The notes beneath the pieces are model-generated. The model worked only from the letters and a program-made list of their open reading frames with translations. It ran no database searches and was not told the DNA's origin. Position numbers and translations under genes: made by a program. Of a stretch of DNA of 64,000 bases, positions 32,291 through 41,117 are shown piece after piece (the first letter of the stretch is position 1; every line of letters begins with the position of its first letter). Origin of the DNA: Saccharothrix syringae. Lineage in GTDB: Bacteria > Actinomycetota > Actinomycetes > Mycobacteriales > Pseudonocardiaceae. The DNA is taken from the NCBI RefSeq assembly GCF_009498035.1, contig NZ_CP034550.1, positions 310,001-374,000 on the forward strand, read 5' to 3'.

Positions 32291-33232
32291 TCAGGCCCCG
32301 AGCACCGGCGCGGCCGCCCTGGTCACCACGTCGCCGTAGCGGCGGGCGTACTCGGTCCGGACCTCCTCGGGCGTGCCGACGACGGCGAACGCGTGCAGCA
32401 CCTCGTCCGGCACGACCGCCTCCATCTCCTCCCACCGCCTGCGCCGCGACAGCCGGTGCAGCTCCTCGTGCAGCTCGCCCCAGCCGTGCAGGTCGAGGAC
32501 CTTCCGGTAGGCCGGGGTGGAGCCGTAGAAGGCGATCTGCCGCCTGACCTCGGCCACCGACCGGTCGTCGTGGGCGACCAGGGACGGGCCCAGGACCTCG
32601 ACGGGCGCCGCGCCGCCCGCCTTCGCCCGGCCCCGCGCCAGCGCGGGCAGGGTCACCTCGCGCAGGTACCGCTCGGTGGTGAAGTTGTGGCACAGGAAGC
32701 CGTCCGCCACCTCGCCCGCGACCTCGGTCATCAGCTCGCCGACGCCCGCCAGCCACACCGCGGGGGTGCCGAACGGGTTGGGGCCCGGGTCGAAGAACGG
32801 CGTCATCAGCGTGTGCGTGTAGAACTCGCCGCGGAACGCCAGGCGGTCGCCGGTGGCCCAGCTCTGCCAGATCGCGCGCACCGCGAGCACGAACTCGCGC
32901 ATCCGCGCCGCGGGCCGCGACCAGGGCATGCCGAACCGCTTGGTGACGTGCGGCTCGACCTGCGAGCCCAGGCCCAGGTGGAACCGGCCGCCGGAGAGCA
33001 GCTGCAGGTCGTTGGCCAGCACGGCGGTGCTCATCGGGTTGCGCGCGAACGCCACCGCGATCGCCGTGCCCAGCTCCAGGTCGACCGCGCCCGCGACGCG
33101 GCCCAGCGCGAGGAACGGGTCGTGCCGCGTCTCGGCGACCCAGAACCCGTCGCAGCCGGCGCCCTCGGCGGCGCGTGCCGCGTCGAGCGCGGTCGTCGGG
33201 TCGGGGTCGATCTCCAGCCGGTCCACCTTCAC
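32291..33232 (-). CDS. LLM-class F420-dependent oxidoreductase (TIGR03617-like)
   Basis: A 313-residue luciferase-like monooxygenase fold protein. The family features are the N-terminal GCDGFWVAETRHDPF strand/helix, LELGTAIAVAFARNPM, LSGGRFHLGLGSQV, and the C-terminal VGTPEEV segment. Actinobacterial members use deazaflavin F420. The substrate is not predictable. GTG 33232 begins 16 bases after the stop of the upstream thioesterase gene, so the two form an operon, likely controlled by the palindromic site at 33711-33724. Confidence 0.85.
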   Translation of the reverse strand: MKVDRLEIDPDPTTALDAARAAEGAGCDGFWVAETRHDPFLALGRVAGAVDLELGTAIAVAFARNPMSTAVLANDLQLLSGGRFHLGLGSQVEPHVTKRFGMPWSRPAARMREFVLAVRAIWQSWATGDRLAFRGEFYTHTLMTPFFDPGPNPFGTPAVWLAGVGELMTEVAGEVADGFLCHNFTTERYLREVTLPALARGRAKAGGAAPVEVLGPSLVAHDDRSVAEVRRQIAFYGSTPAYRKVLDLHGWGELHEELHRLSRRRRWEEMEAVVPDEVLHAFAVVGTPEEVRTEYARRYGDVVTRAAAPVLGA

Positions 33233-33248
33233 CGGGCGAACCTACCGC

Positions 33249-33701
33249 TCAGCGGTTCGGGCGCAGGGTCCAGACGACGGTCACCTCGCCGGTGGTGACG
33301 CCCTCGGCGTTGGTGATGGTCACGTGCACCGGGAACTCCGGCCGGGTGCCCGCGTCCAGCTCCGCCACCACGTCCGCGGCGGCCCTGCCCAGCACCGCCT
33401 CGGCGCGCAGCACGCCCAGCGCCAGCTTCTTGTAGGCGATCTCCGACCGCGCGACCAGCGGCGTGGCCCTGCCCAGCTCGGCGGAGAACGCGGCCATCAC
33501 CACCGCGCCGGACGCGGTCTCGGCCACGCCGAACATGACGGCCGCGTGCGGGCCGCCGACGTGGTTGCGCAGGTCCTCGCGGTCGGGCAGCTCGGCCACC
33601 ACGCGGTCGGCGGCCACCTCGACGAACTCCACCCCGGTGGTCCTCACCCAGGGCACGGACTGCTTCATGGCATCGGCGACGAACGAGAGGTCAGCGCTCA
33701 T
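33249..33701 (-). CDS. DUF4442/PaaI-type hotdog thioesterase
   Basis: A 150-residue single-hotdog protein. The DLRNHVGGPHAAVMFGVAETASG segment spans the hotdog helix, with NHVGGPHAA matching the thioesterase active-site loop. Such proteins hydrolyse acyl-CoA thioesters. ATG 33701 follows a TAATAT -10 box (33713-33708 on the minus strand) by six bases, so the transcript is likely leaderless. A palindrome overlaps the promoter. It is co-transcribed with the LLM oxidoreductase. Confidence 0.82.
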   Translation of the reverse strand: MSADLSFVADAMKQSVPWVRTTGVEFVEVAADRVVAELPDREDLRNHVGGPHAAVMFGVAETASGAVVMAAFSAELGRATPLVARSEIAYKKLALGVLRAEAVLGRAAADVVAELDAGTRPEFPVHVTITNAEGVTTGEVTVVWTLRPNR

Positions 33702-33707
33702 GAGCGC

Positions 33708-33724
33708 ATATTACCGACCAGTAA
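33708..33724 (-). promoter_or_regulatory. Leaderless promoter with TetR-like operator for the thioesterase operon
   Basis: The minus strand reads TTACTGGTCGGTAA (33724-33711) running directly into TAATAT (33713-33708), a -10 box six bases before ATG 33701. The inverted repeat TTAC-N6-GTAA with central TGGTCG/CGACCA resembles TetR-family operators of acyl-CoA metabolism genes. Confidence 0.5.
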
Positions 33725-33783
33725 CCCGATGAGACCCGGCTCACCGGTATTTCGTTTGCCAAGACTCTCGTGGAGGTTCATGC

Positions 33784-33813
33784 TTGTATCCAGCAACTAG
33801 TTGGTTGATGCAA
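33784..33813 (+). promoter_or_regulatory. Palindromic MarR operator upstream of marR-efflux operon
   Basis: An imperfect 30-bp palindrome with arms TTGTATC and GATGCAA and a perfect 10-bp centre CAACTAGTTG (33795-33804); 12 of 15 positions are symmetric. It ends 16 bases before the marR start and fits autoregulation. Confidence 0.6.
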
Positions 33814-33829
33814 GCAAACGGAGAGTGGG

Positions 33830-34345
33830 ATGGCGGCACCCGTGCGTGACGGAGGCCGGGCCGAGGACCGGACGGTGGCCAACCGCCTGGGCATGGCCCT
33901 GGTCCGCATGAACAAGATGCACGCCTGCGTCGCCGCCCAGATGAGCAAGGCGGGCATGGACAAGGCCGCCTTCGTCCTGCTGGCCAGCCTGGAGCAACTC
34001 GGCCCCTCGCGGTCGAGCGCCCTGGCCGAGGCGGTGTTCTCCGACCCGTCCACGGTCAGCCGCCAGGTGGCGGGACTGGTCAGGCAGGGCCTGGTCGAGC
34101 GGCGGGCCGATCCCGAGGACGGCCGCGCCAGCCTGCTGGCGGTCACGGGGGCGGGCGCCGAGCTGCTGGCCGACCGCCGCCGGCAGCGCAACGAGGCGCT
34201 GACCCGCCTGTTCGCGGACTGGTCCCCGGAGGACCAGGACCGGTTCGTCGAGTACTTCGAGCGCTTCGTGGGGGACTACGAGAAGGCGCTCCCGCATTTC
34301 ATCGCTGAGAGCGGACTGGGGCCGCGCTCAGAAGGGGAGAAGTGA
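33830..34345 (+). CDS. MarR family transcriptional regulator of the adjacent efflux pump
   Basis: A 171-residue winged-helix regulator with the MarR DNA-binding segment SSALAEAVFSDPSTVSRQVAGL (about residues 63-84) and wing RRADPEDGRASLLAVT. A C-terminal dimerisation helix follows. ATG 33830 has GGAGAG upstream. It is immediately upstream of, and nearly overlapping, a 14-TM drug exporter, the standard arrangement for ligand-induced efflux control. A palindrome at 33784-33813 is the likely binding site. Confidence 0.88.
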   Translation: MAAPVRDGGRAEDRTVANRLGMALVRMNKMHACVAAQMSKAGMDKAAFVLLASLEQLGPSRSSALAEAVFSDPSTVSRQVAGLVRQGLVERRADPEDGRASLLAVTGAGAELLADRRRQRNEALTRLFADWSPEDQDRFVEYFERFVGDYEKALPHFIAESGLGPRSEGEK

Positions 34346-34347
34346 GC

Positions 34348-36018
34348 ATGTCGGACACGACAACCCGAGCGGACGCGACGCCACCCGGCGCCGCCCTGCT
34401 CACCCACCGGCAGATCCTGACGATCCTGTCGGGCCTGCTGCTGGGGATGTTCCTGGCCGCGCTGGACCAGATGATCGTGGCCACGGCCATGAAGACCATC
34501 GCGGACGAGCTGCACGGCCAGACCCTCCAGGCGTGGGCGACCACCGCCTACCTGATCACCGCGACGATCTCCACGCCGCTGTACGGCAAGCTGTCCGACA
34601 TCTACGGCCGCAAGCCGATGTACCTGACCGCGATCTCGCTGTTCCTGCTGGGCTCGCTGCTGGCGGGCATCGCCGGCTCGATGTACCAGCTCGCCGCGTT
34701 CCGCGCGGTGCAGGGCCTGGGCGCGGGCGGCCTGATGTCGCTGGCGATGGCGATCATGGCGGACATCACCTCGCCGCGCGAGCGCAGCCGCTACATGGGC
34801 TACTTCATGGCCGTCTTCGGCGTCTCCAGCGTCGCGGGCCCGGTCGTCGGCGGCCTGTTCGCGGGCCTGGACACGTTCCTGGGCACGGCCGGCTGGCGCT
34901 GGGTGTTCCTGGTCAACGTGCCGATCGCGCTGGTCGCGCTGCTCGTGGTGGCGCGGGTGCTCAACATCCCGCACCGCCGGGTCGACCACCGGATCGACTT
35001 CCTCGGCGCGGCGCTGCTGACCGTCGGCCTGGTGCCGCTGCTGATCGTGGCCGAGCAGGGCCGCGAGTGGGGCTGGGCCTCGGGCACCTCGATCGCGCTC
35101 TACGTCGTGGGCGTGCTCGGCCTGGCCGGGTTCGTGCTCGCCGAGAAGCGCATGGGCGACGAGGCGCTGCTGCCGCTGCGGCTGTTCCGGCGCCAGACCT
35201 TCGCGCTGGGCAACGGGATCAACTTCCTGCTGGGCCTGGGCATGTTCGGCGGCATGGTGTCGCTGCCGCTGTACCTGCAGATCGTCAAGGGGTACTCGGC
35301 CACCCAGTCCGGCCTGATGATGGTGCCGATGACCATCGGCATCATGACCGCGGCGGGCATCAGCGGCAACATCACCGCCAAGACCGGCCGCTACAAGGTG
35401 TTCCCGGTCCTCGGGTTCGCGGTCATGACGGTGATGCTGTTCCTGTTCAGCTTCGTCGACACCGACACCCCGCTCTACCAGCCGCTGGTGCTGATGTTCT
35501 TCCTGGGCACCGGCCTGGGCCTGAACATGCAGACCCTGCTGGTGGCCATCCAGAACGACGCCGAGCCGCGGGACATGGGCGTGGCGACCGCCTCGGCCAC
35601 GTTCTTCCGGCAGATCGGCGGCACGGTCGGCACCGCGGTGTTCCTGTCGATCCTGTTCAGCACGGTCGGCGGCAAGATCGGCGACGCGCTGCGCGCCGCG
35701 GCGGGCTCGCCGGACTTCCAGGCGGCGCTGGCCCGGCCGGAGAACCAGGGCTTCGCCACCGCGCTGCAGACCGGCCAGGGCTTCGACCTGGACAACACCG
35801 AGTTCCTCAACGGGCTCGACCCGGTGCTGGCCAGGCCGTTCCTGGACGGCTTCTCCGGCTCGATCGACCTGGTGTTCCTGACCGGCTCGATCGTCACCCT
35901 GGTCGGCTTCGCCATCGTGTGGTTCCTGCGCGAGGTCCCGCTGTCGGCCCGCTCGGGCCTGGAGCGGGTCAAGGACGCCGAGGCGGCCGAGGAGCCGACC
36001 CCGATCGCGATGCACTGA
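34348..36018 (+). CDS. DHA2-family (EmrB/QacA type) 14-TM multidrug exporter
   Basis: A 556-residue drug:H+ antiporter. The first membrane helix has the motif LDQMIVATAM (motif D1), GKLSDIYGRK is motif A, and GPVVGG is motif C, diagnostic of 14-TM exporters. ATG 34348 is chosen because AGGGGAG is about eight bases upstream; a GTG at 34342 overlapping the marR stop is an alternative. A terminator hairpin follows. The substrate is unknown. Confidence 0.9.
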   Translation: MSDTTTRADATPPGAALLTHRQILTILSGLLLGMFLAALDQMIVATAMKTIADELHGQTLQAWATTAYLITATISTPLYGKLSDIYGRKPMYLTAISLFLLGSLLAGIAGSMYQLAAFRAVQGLGAGGLMSLAMAIMADITSPRERSRYMGYFMAVFGVSSVAGPVVGGLFAGLDTFLGTAGWRWVFLVNVPIALVALLVVARVLNIPHRRVDHRIDFLGAALLTVGLVPLLIVAEQGREWGWASGTSIALYVVGVLGLAGFVLAEKRMGDEALLPLRLFRRQTFALGNGINFLLGLGMFGGMVSLPLYLQIVKGYSATQSGLMMVPMTIGIMTAAGISGNITAKTGRYKVFPVLGFAVMTVMLFLFSFVDTDTPLYQPLVLMFFLGTGLGLNMQTLLVAIQNDAEPRDMGVATASATFFRQIGGTVGTAVFLSILFSTVGGKIGDALRAAAGSPDFQAALARPENQGFATALQTGQGFDLDNTEFLNGLDPVLARPFLDGFSGSIDLVFLTGSIVTLVGFAIVWFLREVPLSARSGLERVKDAEAAEEPTPIAMH

Positions 36019-36051
36019 CGCCCGTCACGACGCACCGGCGCGGAAGAGGAC

Positions 36052-36085
36052 CCAGGCCCGCCCCCCGACCGGGGAGCGGGCCTGG
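36052..36085. terminator. Bidirectional terminator between the efflux gene and ppa
   Basis: CCAGGCCCGC (36052-36061) pairs with GCGGGCCTGG (36076-36085), with extra CCCC/GGGG pairing inside, in an 87-base convergent gap. Confidence 0.7.
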
Positions 36086-36105
36086 TCCCGTTCCGACGAC
36101 TCGCC

Positions 36106-36609
36106 TCAGTGGTCCTCGCCGCGCGCCACGGCGTCCTTGAGGCGCTGGTAGGAGCGGACGATCTCGGCCTCGGCCTCGGCCCGGCCGACCCAGGTCGCGC
36201 CCTCGACGCTCTTGCCCGGCTCCAGGTCCTTGTAGACCTCGAAGAAGTGCTGGATCTCCAGCCGGTAGAACTCGCTCAGGTGGTGGATGTCGCGCAGGTG
36301 CTCGGAGCGCGGGTCCTCCGACGGGACGCAGAGCAGCTTGTCGTCGCCGCCCTTCTCGTCGGTCATCCGGAACATGCCGATGGCGCGGGCGCGGATCAGG
36401 CACCCGGGGAAGGTCGGCTCCTGGACGAGCACGAGGGCGTCGAGGGGGTCGCCGTCCTCGCCGAGCGTGTCGTCGACGAACCCGTAGTCCGCCGGGTACT
36501 GAGTGGCCGTGAACAGGGTCCGGTCGAGCCGGATGCGCCCCGTCTTGTGGTCCATCTCGTACTTGTTGCGGACCCCCTTGGGGATCTCGATGGTGACGTC
36601 GAACTCCAC
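36106..36609 (-). CDS. ppa: Inorganic pyrophosphatase (family I)
   Basis: A 167-residue soluble pyrophosphatase hydrolysing PPi to phosphate. The signature [10 protein letters not shown] (Asp52, Asp54 and Asp57) binds the catalytic metals; [11 protein letters not shown] and KGGDDKLL are also conserved. GTG 36609 has GCGAGGA about eight bases upstream. It is divergent from the dacB-type gene, as in mycobacteria (Rv3628/Rv3627c). Confidence 0.96.
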   Translation of the reverse strand: MEFDVTIEIPKGVRNKYEMDHKTGRIRLDRTLFTATQYPADYGFVDDTLGEDGDPLDALVLVQEPTFPGCLIRARAIGMFRMTDEKGGDDKLLCVPSEDPRSEHLRDIHHLSEFYRLEIQHFFEVYKDLEPGKSVEGATWVGRAEAEAEIVRSYQRLKDAVARGEDH

Positions 36610-36725
36610 TGCGCGGTCCTCGCTCGTTCTCGCCGTTCGTTACGCCACTAGTGTGGACTACGACGTCTCGTCAACCCCCTGCGCGGGGTGTGACGTTGCC
36701 CGTACTCGATTGCGGAGGACTCCCG

Positions 36726-38351
36726 TTGTCCGACGAGCCATCCTGGCCGACCCACGACGGCGACGAGGTGGACCGCGAACCGCCGACGGTGCAGGTCAGA
36801 CGGCCGGACCCGCCCACGGTGCGGATGCCGGCGCCGCCGCCGCCCAGGCCGGCCGCGCCGGCGCCGGAGCCCGCCGCGGCCCGTCCGCGGCCGCCCGCGG
36901 AGCCCGCGAAAGAGATCAAGTCGGAACCTGAACCGAACCCTGAACCGATCACGGAAAGTGAAGAACCGGCCCCGCCGGCCCGCCGCCGCAAGCGCCCGCT
37001 GGTGCTCGCCGCCGTGGTGCTGCTCGTGCTCGCGCTCGCGGGCACCGCCGTGGTGGGCGCGCAGCGCGGCTGGTTCGACCGCACGCCCGACGCGACCACG
37101 GCCGCGCCGCAGCCGCCCGCCCCGATCTCGCGCGCCGTGCAGGGCGTGGGCACCGGCGGCAAGCAGCCCACCGCCGCCGGCGTGCAGGCCGTGCTGGCCG
37201 GTCCGGCGGCCAACGGCCTGCTCGACCCCCTGCGCGGCACGGTGGTCGACCCGGCCTCCGGGCAGGTGCTGTGGCGGCAGGACGAGACCACCCCGGCCAC
37301 GCCCGCGTCCACGACGAAGGTGCTGGTCGCCGCGGCCGCGCTGCTCACCCTGGACCACACCTCCCAGCTGTCGACCAAGGTCGTGCGCGGCCCGCAGCCC
37401 GGCACGGTCGTGCTGGTCGGCGGCGGCGACCCGACGCTGTCGCCGCTGCCCGCCGGCGAGACCGGCTTCTACCCCGGCGCGCCGACCCTGGACGAGCTGG
37501 TCGAGCAGGTGCGCGCGCAGGGACCGGTCACCCAGGTCCTCTACGACTCCTCCCGCTACACCGGCCCGGGCACCGCGCCCGGCTGGGCGCCCTCCGACGT
37601 GCCCGACGGCTACGTGTCGCCGATCGAGCCGCTGATGCTCACCGGTGGCCGCAGCGACCCGAAGGCCGACGTCAGCCGGCGCAGCGCCACCCCGTCCGCC
37701 GACACCGCCGCGCTGCTCGCGCAGCGGTTGGGCGTGGCCTCGCCCGTGGCGCCGGGTGCCGCGCCGGCGGGCGCCCAGGTGCTGGGCGAGGTGAAGTCGG
37801 TGCCGGTGGACCAGTTGGTCGAGAACATGATGCAGCTGTCGGACAACGTGCTGGGCGAGGTGCTGTCCCGCGAGGTGGCGATCGCGCGCGGCGCGGAGCC
37901 GTCGTTCACGGGCGGGGCGCAGGCCGTGCGGGCCGCGCTCACCGAGCACGGGTTCGACCTCACCGGGGCGGTGTTCGAGGACGGCAGCGGGCTCTCGCCC
38001 AGCAACAAGCTGCCCGCGCGGCTGCTGGCCGACATCCTCACCGCCGCGGCGAAGCCCGACGCCTCCGACGAGCGCACCGCGCGGCTGCGGCCGCTGCTGA
38101 CCGCGCTGCCGGTCGCCGGCGGCAGCGGCACGCTGGCCGGTCGCTACGCCGAGCAGGGCGCCGCCGGGCGCGGCTGGGTCCGGGCCAAGACGGGCACGCT
38201 GACCAGCGTGCACTCGCTGGCCGGGGTGGTGCTGGACACCGACGGGCGGCTGCTGGTGTTCGCGTTCATGTCGCTCAGCGGCGACGACATGAAGGCCGTG
38301 CGGGGCGCCCTGGACGAGATGGCGGCGGCCCTGCGCACCTGCGGCTGCTAG
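36726..38351 (+). CDS. dacB: D-alanyl-D-alanine carboxypeptidase/endopeptidase (PBP4/DacB type)
   Basis: A 541-residue membrane-anchored class C penicillin-binding protein trimming peptidoglycan cross-links. A proline-rich cytoplasmic N terminus (about 1-85) precedes a membrane helix (about 92-115). Catalytic motifs are S-T-T-K near residue 195 (in ASTTKVLV), S-D-N in QLSDNVLGE, and K-T-G in RAKTGTLTS; the PBP4 insert between the first two is present. TTG 36726 is used because CGGAGGACTCCCG lies just before it; an upstream GTG at 36651 is possible. Homologue of Rv3627c. Confidence 0.9.
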   Translation: MSDEPSWPTHDGDEVDREPPTVQVRRPDPPTVRMPAPPPPRPAAPAPEPAAARPRPPAEPAKEIKSEPEPNPEPITESEEPAPPARRRKRPLVLAAVVLLVLALAGTAVVGAQRGWFDRTPDATTAAPQPPAPISRAVQGVGTGGKQPTAAGVQAVLAGPAANGLLDPLRGTVVDPASGQVLWRQDETTPATPASTTKVLVAAAALLTLDHTSQLSTKVVRGPQPGTVVLVGGGDPTLSPLPAGETGFYPGAPTLDELVEQVRAQGPVTQVLYDSSRYTGPGTAPGWAPSDVPDGYVSPIEPLMLTGGRSDPKADVSRRSATPSADTAALLAQRLGVASPVAPGAAPAGAQVLGEVKSVPVDQLVENMMQLSDNVLGEVLSREVAIARGAEPSFTGGAQAVRAALTEHGFDLTGAVFEDGSGLSPSNKLPARLLADILTAAAKPDASDERTARLRPLLTALPVAGGSGTLAGRYAEQGAAGRGWVRAKTGTLTSVHSLAGVVLDTDGRLLVFAFMSLSGDDMKAVRGALDEMAAALRTCGC

Positions 38352-38369
38352 GTCGGCCGGCGGGCGGCT

Positions 38370-38480
38370 GCCGGGTCGGTGGTCGGGCGGTGGTCGGGCG
38401 GCTGTCAGGTCGGTGGTCGGTCGGTGGTCGGGCGGCTGGCGGTTCGGCGATCGGGCGCCCGTGGGTTCGGCCGTCGGGTC
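38370..38480 (+). repeat. Low-complexity GGTCGG-rich repeats between dacB and the metalloprotease-like gene
   Basis: The segment GGTGGTCGGGCGG recurs three times with shorter variants of GTCGGTGGTCGG between. No frame is supported. The promoter of the next gene lies at its right end (TTGCCC 38490-38495, TAGCGT 38512-38517). Confidence 0.6.
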
Positions 38481-38524
38481 GCGGGAGTGTTGCCCGACCG
38501 GGAGGCGCAGGTAGCGTCAACGGG

Positions 38525-39583
38525 GTGAGCAACCCGGCGACGCAGGACCGCAGCGCCCCCGGCCAGGACGGCGCCCGGAAGGACGGGGCACCGAAGGACA
38601 GGGCACCGGTCGACTGGGACCTGGCCGTCACCACCGCGACCAGGCTCCTCCGCCCCGGACCGGTGGTGCCCAGGGCCGAGGCCGACGTGGCCGTGCACCG
38701 GCTGCGCGAGCTGGCCGTGGACGCCGAGGTGCACGTGCGCGAGCTGACCGGCCTCGGGCAGGGCCTCCCGCTGCTCCCCGGCGAGGTCGTGGACCGGCCC
38801 GGCTGGGTGCGGGCCGCCGTGCGCGGGCTCGCCGCGCTGACCGACGGCGCGCTGCCCCGGCAGTCCGGCGCGTTCAGCGGCGTCGTGGCGGGCACCGCGG
38901 GCGTGCAGGCGGGCGTGGTCGTGGCGTTCCTCAGCGGCCGGGTGCTGGGCCAGTACGACCCCTTCTCCGACGGCGGCAGGCTGCTGCTGGTGGCGCCCAA
39001 CATCGTCGGCGCCCAGCGCTCCCTGGACGTGCCCGGCGAGGAGTTCAGCATGTGGGTGTGCCTGCACGAGGGCACCCACCGGCTCCAGTTCACCGCCGTG
39101 CCGTGGCTGGCCGGGCACTTCGCCGGCCTGGTCGGCACCCTGCTCGGCACCATGGACGAGGGCTCGCCGCGCCTGCGCGACCTGCCCAGGCGGCTGCGCG
39201 AGGCGGGCGGCGTGGTGGACCTGCTCCAGAGCCCCGCCCAGCGTGAGGTGCTGGACCGGCTGCTCGCCCTGTCCACGCTGCTGGAGGGGCACGCCGACCA
39301 CGTGATGGACGCCGTGGGCCCGGACGTGGTGCCGTCGGTCCGGGTCATCCGCGAGCGCTTCACCGCCCGCCGCAAGGGCGGCGTGCTGGACCGGGTGCTG
39401 CGCACGCTGCTCGGCGTCGAGGCCAAGGTCCGCCAGTACGAGGAGGGCGCGGCGTTCACCGGCCACGTGGTCGACGCGGTCGGCATGGAGCGCTTCAACA
39501 CCGTCTGGACCGGCCCCGAGACCCTGCCGACCCGCGCCGAGATCGCGGACCCGGCCGCCTGGCTGCGCCGCGTCCAACCGTGA
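38525..39583 (+). CDS. Zinc-metallopeptidase-like protein (DUF2342, F420-biosynthesis-associated family; Rv3626c homologue)
   Basis: A 352-residue protein with the HExxH motif HEGTH (in CLHEGTHRLQF, about residue 180) and a downstream EGHADHVMDAVG segment that supplies the third ligand. The family is phylogenetically linked to F420 producers, but its role is unproven. GTG 38525 follows TAGCGT by seven bases, predicting a leaderless transcript. It heads the run leading to tilS and hpt. Confidence 0.85.
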   Translation: MSNPATQDRSAPGQDGARKDGAPKDRAPVDWDLAVTTATRLLRPGPVVPRAEADVAVHRLRELAVDAEVHVRELTGLGQGLPLLPGEVVDRPGWVRAAVRGLAALTDGALPRQSGAFSGVVAGTAGVQAGVVVAFLSGRVLGQYDPFSDGGRLLLVAPNIVGAQRSLDVPGEEFSMWVCLHEGTHRLQFTAVPWLAGHFAGLVGTLLGTMDEGSPRLRDLPRRLREAGGVVDLLQSPAQREVLDRLLALSTLLEGHADHVMDAVGPDVVPSVRVIRERFTARRKGGVLDRVLRTLLGVEAKVRQYEEGAAFTGHVVDAVGMERFNTVWTGPETLPTRAEIADPAAWLRRVQP

Positions 39584-39593
39584 GCGCGCGCCG

Positions 39594-40505
39594 GTGAACG
39601 GGCCGTTGTCGCTGGTCCGCACGGCGGTGCGGCGGTTCCTGCGCGAGCACCGGCCGGAGGCGGTCACCGTGGCGGTGAGCGGCGGCGCGGACTCCCTCGC
39701 CCTGGCGGCCGTCACCGCGGGGCTGGTGCCCGCGCGGGCGGTCGTGGTCGACCACGGGCTCCAGGAGGGCTCGGCGGAGGTCGCCGAGGCCGCCGCGCGG
39801 ACCTGCCGCGAGCTGGGGCTGGCCGCCGAGGTCCGGCGCGTCGACGTCACCGGATCGGGTGGTCCCGAGGCGGCCGCCCGGCGGGCCCGCTACGCGGCGC
39901 TCAGACCCGAGGGCGGCCTGGTGCTGCTCGGCCACACCCGCGACGACCAGGCCGAGACGGTGCTGCTGGGCCTGGGGCGCGGGTCGGGGCCCCGCAGCAT
40001 CGCCGGCATGCGCCCGCTCGACCCGCCGTGGGGCCGCCCGCTGCTGGAGGTCTCCCGGGCCACCACCGCCGCGGCGTGCGCGGAACTGGGCCTGGAGCCC
40101 TGGCGGGACCCGCACAACGACGACCCCCGGTACACCAGGGTCAGGCTGCGCAAAGAGGTCCTGCCGCTGCTGGAGGACGTCCTCCAGGGCGGGGTGGCGG
40201 ACGCCCTGGCCCGCACCGCGGCGCAGCTGCGCGAGGACAACGACGCCCTGGACGAGCTGGCCGAGGCGTTCGACGGCGACTGCTGCGCGGTCGCGGAGGT
40301 CGAGCACCTGCCCGCCGCCCTGCGCCGGCGCGTGCTGCGGCGGTGGCTGCTCGCCGAGCGGGTGCCCGAGTTGTCTGATTCGCACCTGCGGCGGGTGGAC
40401 GCCCTGGTGGGCGAGTGGCGTGGTCAGGGCGGTGTGTGGTTGCCGGGCGGCTTTGTGGCTCGGCGCGCGCATGGCAGGCTGCGAGTGGAACCAGTTCAGT
40501 CATGA
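39594..40505 (+). CDS. tilS: tRNA(Ile)-lysidine synthetase
   Basis: A 303-residue PP-loop ATPase converting C34 of the CAT-anticodon tRNA-Ile to lysidine. The PP-loop is [10 protein letters not shown] (about residues 26-35); [20 protein letters not shown] is the second family signature. It is the short actinobacterial form with little C-terminal extension. The start is GTG 39594, ten bases after the upstream stop; its stop lies in ATGA just before hpt. Confidence 0.93.
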   Translation: MNGPLSLVRTAVRRFLREHRPEAVTVAVSGGADSLALAAVTAGLVPARAVVVDHGLQEGSAEVAEAAARTCRELGLAAEVRRVDVTGSGGPEAAARRARYAALRPEGGLVLLGHTRDDQAETVLLGLGRGSGPRSIAGMRPLDPPWGRPLLEVSRATTAAACAELGLEPWRDPHNDDPRYTRVRLRKEVLPLLEDVLQGGVADALARTAAQLREDNDALDELAEAFDGDCCAVAEVEHLPAALRRRVLRRWLLAERVPELSDSHLRRVDALVGEWRGQGGVWLPGGFVARRAHGRLRVEPVQS

Positions 40506-40522
40506 CCAAAGGGGAACCGTCC

Positions 40523-41071
40523 GTGTACGACGGCGACATCAGTTCCGTGCTCATCACCGAGCAGGAGATCGGCGACAAGGTCACCGAGCTGGCCAACAAG
40601 GTCGCTGCTGACTACCCGGCCGACGGCGAGCACGACCTGGTCCTGATCACCGTGCTCAAGGGCGCGGTGATGTTCATGACCGACCTGGCCAGGGCGCTGC
40701 CCGTGCCGGTGCAGCTGGAGTTCATGGCGGTCAGCTCCTACGGGTCGTCCACGTCGTCCTCGGGCGTCGTGCGCATCCTCAAGGACCTCGACCGGGACAT
40801 CGCCGACCGCGACGTGGTCATCGTCGAGGACATCATCGACTCGGGGCTGACCCTGTCGTGGCTGCTCAAGAACCTCGCGTCGCGCAAGCCGCGGTCGCTG
40901 GAGGTCTGCACGCTGCTGCGCAAGCCGGACGCGGTCAAGGTCGAGGTGCCGGTGAAGTACGTCGGCTTCGACATCCCCAACGAGTTCGTCGTGGGCTACG
41001 GCCTGGACTACGCCGAGCGCTACCGCGACCTGCCGTACATCGGCACGCTGGACCCGAAGATCTACTCGTGA
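40523..41071 (+). CDS. hpt: Hypoxanthine phosphoribosyltransferase
   Basis: A 182-residue purine salvage enzyme converting hypoxanthine/guanine and PRPP to IMP/GMP. The PRPP motif is [14 protein letters not shown] (about residues 96-109); [11 protein letters not shown] and the flexible-loop region SSYGSST are present. GTG 40523 is preferred because AAAGGGGAA lies six bases upstream and homologues start (M)YDGDI; ATG 40502, overlapping the tilS stop, is an alternative. Followed by a strong terminator. Confidence 0.94.
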   Translation: MYDGDISSVLITEQEIGDKVTELANKVAADYPADGEHDLVLITVLKGAVMFMTDLARALPVPVQLEFMAVSSYGSSTSSSGVVRILKDLDRDIADRDVVIVEDIIDSGLTLSWLLKNLASRKPRSLEVCTLLRKPDAVKVEVPVKYVGFDIPNEFVVGYGLDYAERYRDLPYIGTLDPKIYS

Positions 41072-41077
41072 CAGCGT

Positions 41078-41110
41078 CCCACGAGGCCGCGTCAAAGGCG
41101 GCCTCGTGGG
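41078..41110. terminator. Bidirectional terminator after hpt
   Basis: A 13-bp perfect stem CCCACGAGGCCGC / GCGGCCTCGTGGG with loop GTCAAAG in a 46-base convergent gap. Confidence 0.8.
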
Positions 41111-41117
41111 GGCTGCC

